Part shown: positions 8,939 to 16,007 of the stretch, in pieces
Layout of the letters: each line of letters starts with the position of its first letter
How positions within the stretch are numbered: the first letter of the stretch is position 1
Notes under the pieces: generated by a model
Told to the model about the DNA's origin: nothing
The model's input: only the letters and a program-made list of their open reading frames with translations
Database searches by the model: none
Assembly (NCBI GenBank): GCA_002315015.1
Contig: DCEX01000024.1
Coordinates: 1-49,320, forward strand
Source of the DNA: Faecalibacterium sp. UBA1819
Lineage (GTDB): Bacteria > Bacillota > Clostridia > Oscillospirales > Ruminococcaceae
Reading direction: 5' to 3'
Length of the DNA stretch: 49,320 nt
Position numbers and translations under genes: made by a program

Positions 8939-8953
8939 ATGTGAAAAACACAT
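8939..8953. promoter_or_regulatory. Short inverted repeat in the divergent control region
   Basis: ATGTG and CACAT flank AAAAA between the two divergent promoters of the carbohydrate locus. It is a plausible regulator site, but AT-rich palindromes this short occur by chance. Confidence 0.25.
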
Positions 8954-8974
8954 GAAAAATTTAATAGAAAACTC

Positions 8975-9015
8975 GAATTTTTTAAATTCAATACCGAACG
9001 TCCTTTTGGTACAAT
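8975..9015 (+). promoter_or_regulatory. Candidate activated promoter and operator of the ABC transporter operon
   Basis: TTCAAT (8987-8992) and TACAAT (9010-9015) with 17-base spacing make a weak -35 and a fair -10. The palindrome GAATTT-TTT-AAATTC (8975-8989) overlaps the -35 end. A weak -35 with an adjacent operator fits activation by the AraC-type regulator. The assignment is inferred from position. Confidence 0.45.
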
Positions 9016-9089
9016 AAGGGCAAAGGATGAGCAGGGAAACAACCCCCTGCGAGGAAAAAGAAAATAGGAAGGTAAAGGAGATTTGTGAC

Positions 9090-10412
9090 ATGAAAAAGTT
9101 CATTGCGGGCGCACTTGCTTTTGCAACGGCGTTGACCGTCCTCACCGGCTGTGGCGGCGCAGCCGGCAGCAGTACCGCTCAAACTTCCGGCAGCACAGCC
9201 GCCGGCAGCACGGCGGCAGGTTCCACGGCTTCCGGTGAGCAGCAAGTGCTCAAGGTAGCCACTTGGGACTACACCTCGAACCCCAGCGTATCCAACTCGG
9301 TAAAGGCGTTTGAAGCCGCTAATTCCAATATTAAAATTGAGATTCTCGACATTCCGTCCACCGACTACAACACGAAGCTGAACGTAATGCTCAACGGCGG
9401 CAGCGATTTGGATGCTTACTTTATTAAGGATGCTTCCAGCACTTACGACCTTTACAAAAAGAACCAGCTGTTGGATTTGACCGACTATATTGAGGCCGAC
9501 GGTGTGGATATGTCCGCTTATAACGGTACCGACACCCCGTTTAACATCGAGGGCCGCCAGTATGGTATGCCGGTGCGCACCGACTATTATGTGCTGTTCT
9601 ACAACAAAGACCTGTTTGATGCAGCAAACATGGAATATCCCAGCAACGACATGACATGGAGCGAGTTTGAAGACTTGGCCATGCAGATTTCCGAAGCGGC
9701 TGATTGCTACGGTGCTTACTTCCACACTTGGCAGGCCTGTGTGCAGAACTGGGGCGTACAGGACGGCGAGCACACCATTATGGACTATGACACCAACTAT
9801 GACTTCTTTAAACCGTACTATGAGATGGCGCTTCGCCTGCAAGATGCCGGCGCTATTCAGGAGTTTGGCGAGCTGCAAAGCGGCAATATCCACTACTCCG
9901 GCGCCTTCGCAGCGGGCAACGTGGCTATGATGCCCATGGGCACTTGGTATATGGCTACCATCGCTGAATCCATCAAAAACGGTGAAGCAAACCTGAAGGA
10001 GTGGGGCGTTGCCACCCTGCCGCACCCCGACAATGTTTCCGCTGGTTACACCGTGGGCGCTACCACACCTATCGTAATCAACCCGGCTTCCCAGAAGCAG
10101 GATTTGGCTTGGCAGTTTGTTAAGTTTATGTCCGGTGAAGAAAGTGCAAACGAATACGCAAAAGTGGGCGCAATTCCCGGCCGTTTGAACGACGAAATTC
10201 TGGCCTTGGTACAAGAGCAGGAAGGTATGCCCGAGGGCTTGGCAGAAGCCCTGAAAGTGGAAAACATCGTGGCTGACCGTCCGATTCAAGAGAGCGTAAC
10301 CGAAGTGAACGATATGCTGGGCCAAGAGCACAGCCTGATCATGCTCAAAGAGTGCAGCGTAGATGAGGGCCTTGCTAATATGGGTGCCCGTGCGGCTGAA
10401 ATTTTGAAGTAA
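9090..10412 (+). CDS. ABC sugar-binding lipoprotein (family 1 extracellular solute-binding protein)
   Basis: The 440-residue protein has a lipoprotein signal peptide with lipobox L-T-G-C, lipidated at Cys21. A Ser/Thr/Ala/Gly-rich tether (about 22-50) precedes a periplasmic-binding fold with VATWDYTSNPSV near its start and AAGNVAMMPMGTWYM in the C-terminal lobe. Start ATG 9090 follows GGTAAAGGAG; a frame extending upstream has no signal sequence at its start. It captures the oligosaccharide outside the membrane and delivers it to the two permeases downstream. It is first in its operon, and a hairpin after it should give it excess expression. Confidence 0.95.
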   Translation: MKKFIAGALAFATALTVLTGCGGAAGSSTAQTSGSTAAGSTAAGSTASGEQQVLKVATWDYTSNPSVSNSVKAFEAANSNIKIEILDIPSTDYNTKLNVMLNGGSDLDAYFIKDASSTYDLYKKNQLLDLTDYIEADGVDMSAYNGTDTPFNIEGRQYGMPVRTDYYVLFYNKDLFDAANMEYPSNDMTWSEFEDLAMQISEAADCYGAYFHTWQACVQNWGVQDGEHTIMDYDTNYDFFKPYYEMALRLQDAGAIQEFGELQSGNIHYSGAFAAGNVAMMPMGTWYMATIAESIKNGEANLKEWGVATLPHPDNVSAGYTVGATTPIVINPASQKQDLAWQFVKFMSGEESANEYAKVGAIPGRLNDEILALVQEQEGMPEGLAEALKVENIVADRPIQESVTEVNDMLGQEHSLIMLKECSVDEGLANMGARAAEILK

Positions 10413-10424
10413 TAACCGAAATGA

Positions 10425-10458
10425 GGGTGGGGCAGGGAAAGCTTGCCCCACTCTTTTT
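10425..10458 (+). terminator. Attenuator-like hairpin between binding protein and permeases
   Basis: GTGGGGCA (10427-10434) pairs with TGCCCCAC (10444-10451), extended by two further pairs, and a five-T run follows. The gap to the next start is 71 bases with no separate promoter seen. Partial termination would give more binding protein than permease, as is common in such operons. Confidence 0.6.
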
Positions 10459-10483
10459 GAGAAAACGGAAAGGTGGAGTGTAC

Positions 10484-11392
10484 ATGAAACCAAAGCAGAA
10501 AAGCGCCATGAGCATGGAACGCCGGAATGCGCTGGTGGGTATTTCGTTCATCCTGCCAAACTTCCTTGGCTTTTTGATTTTTGTTTTAATCCCGGTGGTG
10601 TTTTCTTTTATCCTTGCCTTTATGAACTGGGACGGCTTCACAGAGATGGAGTTCGTTTGGCTGGATAATTTTAAAACCATCTTTGCAGACCGTATCTTCC
10701 GCGAATCGCTGGTACAAACCATTATTTATTGCGTATTCAATGTGGTGCTGAGTGCCGTGGCCGCCTTGGGGCTGGCGCTTGTTCTCAATACGAAGCTGAA
10801 GGGCAAAACCTTTTTCCGCAGCGCCATCTTCTTCCCGTATGTTGCCTCTGTTGTGGCGGTAGGCGCGGTGTGGAAAGCCATGTTTATGAAAGACGGCGGC
10901 CCCATCAATATCTTCTTAGAGACCATCGGCGTGCCCGCCGACGCGCTTCCCGGCTGGCTCTCCTCCACCAAGTGGGCGCTGGCAGGCGTCATTATTGTAA
11001 GCATTTGGAAAAATATGGGCTACTTTATGGTGATCTACTTGGCCGCCCTGCAAGGCATTTCCTACTCGCTGTATGAGGCCGCAGAAATCGACGGCGCAAC
11101 CAAATGGCAGCAATTCCGCCGCATTACTTTCCCGATGCTGACGCCCAGCCATTTCTTTGTCATCATGATGCTGACAATCAACAGCTTCAAAACCTTCGAC
11201 TTGATTTTTGCACTAACCGAAGGCGGCCCGGGAACTTCCACGACGCTGCTGAGCATGTACATCTACAAAGAATCTTTCTCCTACCTGCACTATGGTTTAG
11301 CCAGCGCCGCTGCCATGATTCTTTTCTTAATTGTCGGCAGCATCACCATCTTGCAATTCCGGGTAGAAAAGAAATTTACTGATTTTATGTAA
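10484..11392 (+). CDS. ABC sugar permease, first subunit (MalF/UgpA type)
   Basis: The 302-residue protein has six predicted membrane helices. The first is LVGISFILPNFLGFLIFVLI. The cytoplasmic EAA loop is EAAEIDGATKWQQFRRITFP, which contacts the ATPase. ATG 10484 follows AAAGGTGGA. It pairs with the next gene to form the channel for oligosaccharide uptake. No nucleotide-binding subunit is encoded in this window, so a shared MsmX/MsmK-type ATPase from elsewhere is expected. Confidence 0.95.
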   Translation: MKPKQKSAMSMERRNALVGISFILPNFLGFLIFVLIPVVFSFILAFMNWDGFTEMEFVWLDNFKTIFADRIFRESLVQTIIYCVFNVVLSAVAALGLALVLNTKLKGKTFFRSAIFFPYVASVVAVGAVWKAMFMKDGGPINIFLETIGVPADALPGWLSSTKWALAGVIIVSIWKNMGYFMVIYLAALQGISYSLYEAAEIDGATKWQQFRRITFPMLTPSHFFVIMMLTINSFKTFDLIFALTEGGPGTSTTLLSMYIYKESFSYLHYGLASAAAMILFLIVGSITILQFRVEKKFTDFM

Positions 11393-11404
11393 GGAGGCGG
11401 CGTT

Positions 11405-12235
11405 ATGGTACAACAGACCAAAATAGGCGTGCGTATTTTCCAATATATTTTGCTGATTACACTGACGCTTATCACTCTGCTGCCGCTGATTTGGATGCTG
11501 TCTGCGTCTTTTAAGCTGTCAACAGAGGTTTTCAGCAACCCCATTCGCTGGATTCCCGAAACGTTCCACTGGGATAACTACCTCAAAATTTGGGAAAAGG
11601 TAGACTTTGCTCTGTTTACCAAGAACAGCGCAAAGCTGACCATTTTAGTTACTTTGATCCAGCTTCTCACTTGTTCTTTTGCAGCCTACGGCTTTACAAA
11701 ATGTAAGTTTCCCGGCCGTGATACGCTGTTCCTTTGCTATGTGGCCACGATTGCCATTCCTTGGCAAATTTTCATGCTGCCTCAGTACATCATGATGCAG
11801 AAGTTCCACCTCGTTGACTCTCACTTGGGTTATGTGCTGTTGTCCAGCTTTGCGGCGTTCGGCGTATTTTTGCTGCGCCAGTTCTTCCTCGGTATTCCCA
11901 ACGAGCTGTTGGAAGCGGCGCGTATTGACGGCCTTTCGGAATACGGCATTTATTTCCGCATTGTGCTGCCCTTGGCAAAACCCGCTATGGCTACCTTGGC
12001 TATCTTCACCTTTGTGAATGTTTGGAACGACTTCATGGGCCCCATGATTTACTTTAACTCCGAGTCGAACAAAACGATTCCTCTGGGCATTCGCATGTTT
12101 GTGGGTCAGTATTCTACCGATTATCAGCTCATCATGGCTGCCAGCGTGGTAAGCTTGATTCCTGTCATTATTATGTATGCCTTCTGCCAGCGCTACTTTG
12201 TACAGGGTATCGCCAGCAGCGGCTTGAAAGGCTAA
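11405..12235 (+). CDS. ABC sugar permease, second subunit (MalG/UgpE type)
   Basis: This 276-residue integral membrane protein has the EAA motif EAARIDGLSEYGIYFRIVLP and the typical MalG-like ending in which the C-terminal helix is followed by GLKG. It starts 12 bases after the first permease, with GGAGG ahead of the ATG. With the lipoprotein and first permease it forms a CUT1-type importer, which generally carries di- to oligosaccharides. Size and helix pattern are normal for the family. Confidence 0.95.
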   Translation: MVQQTKIGVRIFQYILLITLTLITLLPLIWMLSASFKLSTEVFSNPIRWIPETFHWDNYLKIWEKVDFALFTKNSAKLTILVTLIQLLTCSFAAYGFTKCKFPGRDTLFLCYVATIAIPWQIFMLPQYIMMQKFHLVDSHLGYVLLSSFAAFGVFLLRQFFLGIPNELLEAARIDGLSEYGIYFRIVLPLAKPAMATLAIFTFVNVWNDFMGPMIYFNSESNKTIPLGIRMFVGQYSTDYQLIMAASVVSLIPVIIMYAFCQRYFVQGIASSGLKG

Positions 12236-12289
12236 GCGCTTTTTTAAAAGTCGAAATTTTCAGCTTTTCTGTCGGAAGGAGAATCCCAT

Positions 12290-13720
12290 ATGTCTGGAAA
12301 AAATTTGCTGTTCGTTTTTGCCGACCAGTGGCGGCGGATGGCCATGGGCTGCGCGGGGCAAGACCCCGTGCTGACCCCCCGTATGGATGCTTTTGCGGCG
12401 CAGTCGATGTACTGCACCGATGCTACAAGCAGCTTTCCCCTCTGCTCGCCCCACCGCGCCAGCTTGTTCACCGGACGCTGGCCCCAGACCACGGGAATGT
12501 TTACAAACTGTAAGCCGGGCCTTTCGGTGCGTTTGCGGGATGAGGAAATCTGCATTGGCGAAGTGATGAAAGAAAACGGCTACCGCACCGCCTATATCGG
12601 CAAGTGGCACCTGGATGAACCGGAAATCAACCATTCTCAGGAGCCTTTGTCGGGCGCGCGCGATTGGGATGCCTACACCCCGCCGGGCATTCGTCGGCAT
12701 GGCTTTGACTACTGGTATGCCTATAATACCTGCGACACCCACCTCACGCCGCATTACTGGACCGATTCCCCGAACCCCATTCGGGTGGAACAGTGGTCGC
12801 CGGAGCATGAAACGGATGTGGCAATTCGCTATCTGCAAGATGCCGCCCAAAAGGAACAGCCCTTTGCGTTGTTCGTTTCGTGGAACCCGCCCCACAGCCC
12901 GTATCACTTTGTGCCTGAGAAATATCGGCAGTTATACAAAGATTTAAAATTCCCGGTGCGGGATAATGTCGATGCCGAGCGTCTGCACTATCACACCCCC
13001 GAGGCCAGCAAAATGACCGAAGAAGATTTGCGCCAAGCCACCCGCGACTATTTCGCGGCGGTGTCCGGTTTGGATGAGCAGTTTGGCCGTTTGCTCGACA
13101 GCCTGAAGGAGCTGGGGCTGGATGAGAATACCATTGTGGTGCTGACTGCTGACCATGGCGACATGATGGGAAGCCACGGGCTGATGGCAAAGCATGTATG
13201 GTACGAGGAGTCTATCGGCATTCCGATGGTCGTGGGCGGCGCGGGTATTCCGCAAGGCACCTGCGGCAAGGTAATCGGAAGTGCCGACGTTGCCCCGACG
13301 CTTTTGGATTTGCTGGATTTACCCATCCCTAATACCATGGAAGGGCAGTCGGCAGCAAAGGAACTGCTGACAGGCGCTGCCTGTGAAGACAGCTTTACCT
13401 ATTTATATGCCTGTCCGGGCGGCTTAGCGCTTTTAGAGCCTTTGCAGCAAGCAGGCATTGACCCAAAATCCATGGGATGGCGCGGCATTCGCAGCAAACG
13501 ATATACTTATATTGTAGATGCCGGGTATACGCCCGACAGCCCAATGCAGCGGCTTTTGTACGATTTGCAGCAAGACCCGATGCAGAAAGAGCCAAAGAAA
13601 CTGCGCCGGGCGGAGGACTGTCCTGAAGCCGAGGCGTTGGAGCGATATTTGTCCGAGTGGCTTGAAAGGGAGCAAGACCCTTTCCTGCCGAAATTGAATA
13701 AGGAGAGCTCTGTTTTATGA
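12290..13720 (+). CDS. Type I (formylglycine) sulfatase, second paralogue
   Basis: This 476-residue sulfatase has C-S-P-H-R at 52-56, with Cys52 the formylglycine precursor. D12 in FADQWRR, GKWH (104-107), NPPHSP (199-204) and ADHGD (287-291) complete the metal and sulfate site. It differs clearly from the minus-strand sulfatase, so the two probably remove sulfates at different positions. No signal peptide is present, indicating cytoplasmic action. AAGGAG precedes the ATG. The stop overlaps the next start in ATGA, so the following gene is translationally coupled. Substrate specificity is not readable. Confidence 0.92.
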   Translation: MSGKNLLFVFADQWRRMAMGCAGQDPVLTPRMDAFAAQSMYCTDATSSFPLCSPHRASLFTGRWPQTTGMFTNCKPGLSVRLRDEEICIGEVMKENGYRTAYIGKWHLDEPEINHSQEPLSGARDWDAYTPPGIRRHGFDYWYAYNTCDTHLTPHYWTDSPNPIRVEQWSPEHETDVAIRYLQDAAQKEQPFALFVSWNPPHSPYHFVPEKYRQLYKDLKFPVRDNVDAERLHYHTPEASKMTEEDLRQATRDYFAAVSGLDEQFGRLLDSLKELGLDENTIVVLTADHGDMMGSHGLMAKHVWYEESIGIPMVVGGAGIPQGTCGKVIGSADVAPTLLDLLDLPIPNTMEGQSAAKELLTGAACEDSFTYLYACPGGLALLEPLQQAGIDPKSMGWRGIRSKRYTYIVDAGYTPDSPMQRLLYDLQQDPMQKEPKKLRRAEDCPEAEALERYLSEWLEREQDPFLPKLNKESSVL

Positions 13721-14784
13721 AACGACTGGAGAAACTGAGCCCCGAAATGCTGCTGCCCGCTCCGGTGGGCGGCGGTTTTTCGATGGAAGGATATTGGGTG
13801 TGGTGCGGCAGTGTCATCCGCGGAGAAGACGGGCGTTATCATATGTTTGCTTCCCGCTGGCCGAAAACATTGCCGTTTCATCCCGGCTGGGGCGTTGCCA
13901 GTGAAATTGTGCGCGCCGACAGCGATACGCCGGAAGGCCCCTATACGTTCCGGGAAGTGGTTTTGCCTGCCCGCGGCGCCGGTTGGTGGGATGGCCGTGT
14001 GACGCATAACCCATCTATCTGCCGCGTGGACGGAAAATACGTTTTATTTTATGTCGGCACGACTTATCCGTTCCCGGATGTGCCTGCCGACGGCAGCCTG
14101 TGCCATGACAGTCTGCCTTGGCTCGCTGCCCGCGCGGGCAAACGCATTGGGGCGGCAGTGTCCGACAGTGTGTTCGGCCCGTGGAAACGGATGGACCATC
14201 CGCTTTTGGATGTGCGTCCGGGTCATTTTGATGACTTTTTTACTTCCAATCCCGCCCCTTGCATCGCAGAGGACGGCAGCTGTCTGCTGGTGTATAAAAC
14301 CCGCACTTGGCGCAAACCGCCCTATGACAAGTGTACCGGCAATGAGATGTTCAGCGATATGAAGCTGGGTGTCGCCTTTGCTCCTAAGTGGGACGGCCCT
14401 TATGAGCGCATCGACACCCCGCTGTTTGATGGCCAGCCCGGAATTTTGGAAGACCCCTTTGTGTGGAAAACCGACAGCGGCTATGCCATGATTGCAAAAG
14501 ACTGGAACGGCGCTTACACCGGCCAGGTGGGGCGCATCATGAATGCCCACAGCACGGACGGCATCCACTGGGAAGTGGACCCTGAAACCATGCTGCCGCT
14601 GGAGATTTTATGGAGCGATGGGAAGGTGCGTTTGGCGGGCAATATGGATCGTCCCTTTATTTTGTTTGACGACCAAGGCAGAGCTACCCATCTGTTCTGC
14701 GCCACCAACGATGGAACGGAAGCTTGCTTTGCCACCATGACCCGCTCATGGAATATGTGCATCCCCTTGCGGACACAGCCTTGA
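13717..14784 (+). CDS. Beta-propeller glycosidase-like protein (GH43/GH117/GH130-like fold)
   Basis: The 355-residue protein has the repeated pattern of a five-bladed beta-propeller hydrolase. Examples are DGRYHMFASRW, THNPSICRVDGKYVLFYVGT, SNPAPCIAEDGSCLLVYKTR, LEDPFVWKTDSGYAMIAKD and GNMDRPFILFDDQGRATHLF. Acidic residues in the DPF and NMDRP strands could be catalytic. No signal peptide is seen. It overlaps the sulfatase by four bases and precedes the glucuronyl hydrolase, so it should act on the same imported sugar. The GH family is not settled; a phosphorylase-like activity is also possible. Confidence 0.7.
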   Translation: MKRLEKLSPEMLLPAPVGGGFSMEGYWVWCGSVIRGEDGRYHMFASRWPKTLPFHPGWGVASEIVRADSDTPEGPYTFREVVLPARGAGWWDGRVTHNPSICRVDGKYVLFYVGTTYPFPDVPADGSLCHDSLPWLAARAGKRIGAAVSDSVFGPWKRMDHPLLDVRPGHFDDFFTSNPAPCIAEDGSCLLVYKTRTWRKPPYDKCTGNEMFSDMKLGVAFAPKWDGPYERIDTPLFDGQPGILEDPFVWKTDSGYAMIAKDWNGAYTGQVGRIMNAHSTDGIHWEVDPETMLPLEILWSDGKVRLAGNMDRPFILFDDQGRATHLFCATNDGTEACFATMTRSWNMCIPLRTQP

Positions 14785-14840
14785 GTGGTAGATACACGCT
14801 GGATTTTCAGAAATATTTTTAAACCGAAAGGATGAAACCG

Positions 14841-15989
14841 ATGGAAATGATGGAAAACAAGCAAGCCTCTTTGGCGCTCGATACGGCGTGCGGGCTTTTG
14901 CGCGGCGTTTTGGATCAGTTTACCGATCAGTTCCCCTTCTCTTGCAGCGAAAATAATTTTTACCCCGCCGGCGAAAACGTGGAGTGGACCACCGGCTTTA
15001 CCACCGGTGAATATTGGCTGGCATGGGAACACACGGGGGATGAAGCTTTTAAAAAAGCTGCCCTGCGTCAGGTGGACAGCTTTTTGGAGCGCATTGAGAA
15101 AAAGATTGATGTCAACCACCACGATATGGGCTTTCTTTACACGCCTTCCTGCGTGGCGGCTTGGCGGCTCACCGGCAGCGAAACCGGCAAAAAGGCCGCA
15201 CTGCTTGCGGCGGACAACCTGATTGCCCGCTTCCAGCCGAAAGGACAGTTTCTTCAAGCTTGGGGCGAATTGGGTGCGCCGGACAATTACCGGCTGATTA
15301 TTGACTGCCTGTTGAATTTGCCGCTGCTGTACTGGGCCAGCGAAGTGACCGGCGATGAAAAGTACCGGAAGATTGCACTGACACACACCAAAACCAGCAT
15401 GGAAAACCTCGTAAGACCCGACCATTCTACCTATCACACCTATTTCTTTGACCCCGAAACGGGTGCGCCGGTGCGCGGTTCCACTCAGCAGGGCTACCGT
15501 GACGGTTCCGCTTGGGCGCGTGGACAGGCTTGGGGCGTGTACGGCATGGCCTTGGCCTATAAGTACACAAAAAACGAAGCGTGCATTCCGCTGTTCCGCG
15601 ATGTAACCGATTATTTCTTGGCACATCTGCCGGAGGATTTAGTGCCGTATTGGGACTTGGAATTCACCAGCGGCGACGAACCGCGTGATTCCTCTGCGGG
15701 TGCCATCGCCGCTTGCGGTATGCTCGAAATGGCGAAATATCTGCCCGAGCAGGAAGCGCAGCACTACACACAAATGGCTCGAAAGATGGCGCAGGCTCTG
15801 TGGGAAAGCTGTGCGGTAAAAGACCCGGCTGTGTCTAACGGCCTGCTGCTTCACGGCGTATACGCCAAAAATTCGCCCTACAATCCCATTCCTCGAGACC
15901 GCGGCGTGGACGAGTGCAACACATGGGGCGACTATTTCTACATGGAGCTGCTCACTCGCTTGGAAAAGGATTGGAAGCTCTACTGGTAA
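14841..15989 (+). CDS. GH88 unsaturated glucuronyl hydrolase
   Basis: This 382-residue alpha6/alpha6-barrel enzyme removes the 4,5-unsaturated uronic acid left by polysaccharide lyases. VNHHDMGFLY holds D95, and RLIIDCLLNLPLL holds D155; these match the two catalytic Asp residues of Bacillus UGL. QGYRDGSAWARGQAW and DSSAGAIAACGMLEM are also family signatures. The start at 14841 fits the CGAAAGG site, about ten bases ahead; an ATG at 14832 is only one base from it. It has no signal peptide. Its presence between two heparinase-like lyase operons shows that the locus handles lyase products. Confidence 0.93.
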   Translation: MEMMENKQASLALDTACGLLRGVLDQFTDQFPFSCSENNFYPAGENVEWTTGFTTGEYWLAWEHTGDEAFKKAALRQVDSFLERIEKKIDVNHHDMGFLYTPSCVAAWRLTGSETGKKAALLAADNLIARFQPKGQFLQAWGELGAPDNYRLIIDCLLNLPLLYWASEVTGDEKYRKIALTHTKTSMENLVRPDHSTYHTYFFDPETGAPVRGSTQQGYRDGSAWARGQAWGVYGMALAYKYTKNEACIPLFRDVTDYFLAHLPEDLVPYWDLEFTSGDEPRDSSAGAIAACGMLEMAKYLPEQEAQHYTQMARKMAQALWESCAVKDPAVSNGLLLHGVYAKNSPYNPIPRDRGVDECNTWGDYFYMELLTRLEKDWKLYW

Positions 15990-16007
15990 GACAGGGGAGG
16001 TAGGAAA

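Noticed and set aside
8988..10493. A 501-codon open frame on the minus strand
   Set aside because: It is wholly antisense to the ABC binding lipoprotein, has no ribosome site and no family sense; the plus gene has a lipobox and known motifs.
14514..15626. A 370-codon minus frame
   Set aside because: It is antisense to the beta-propeller and GH88 genes, both with clear motifs; long shadows are expected in GC-rich coding DNA.
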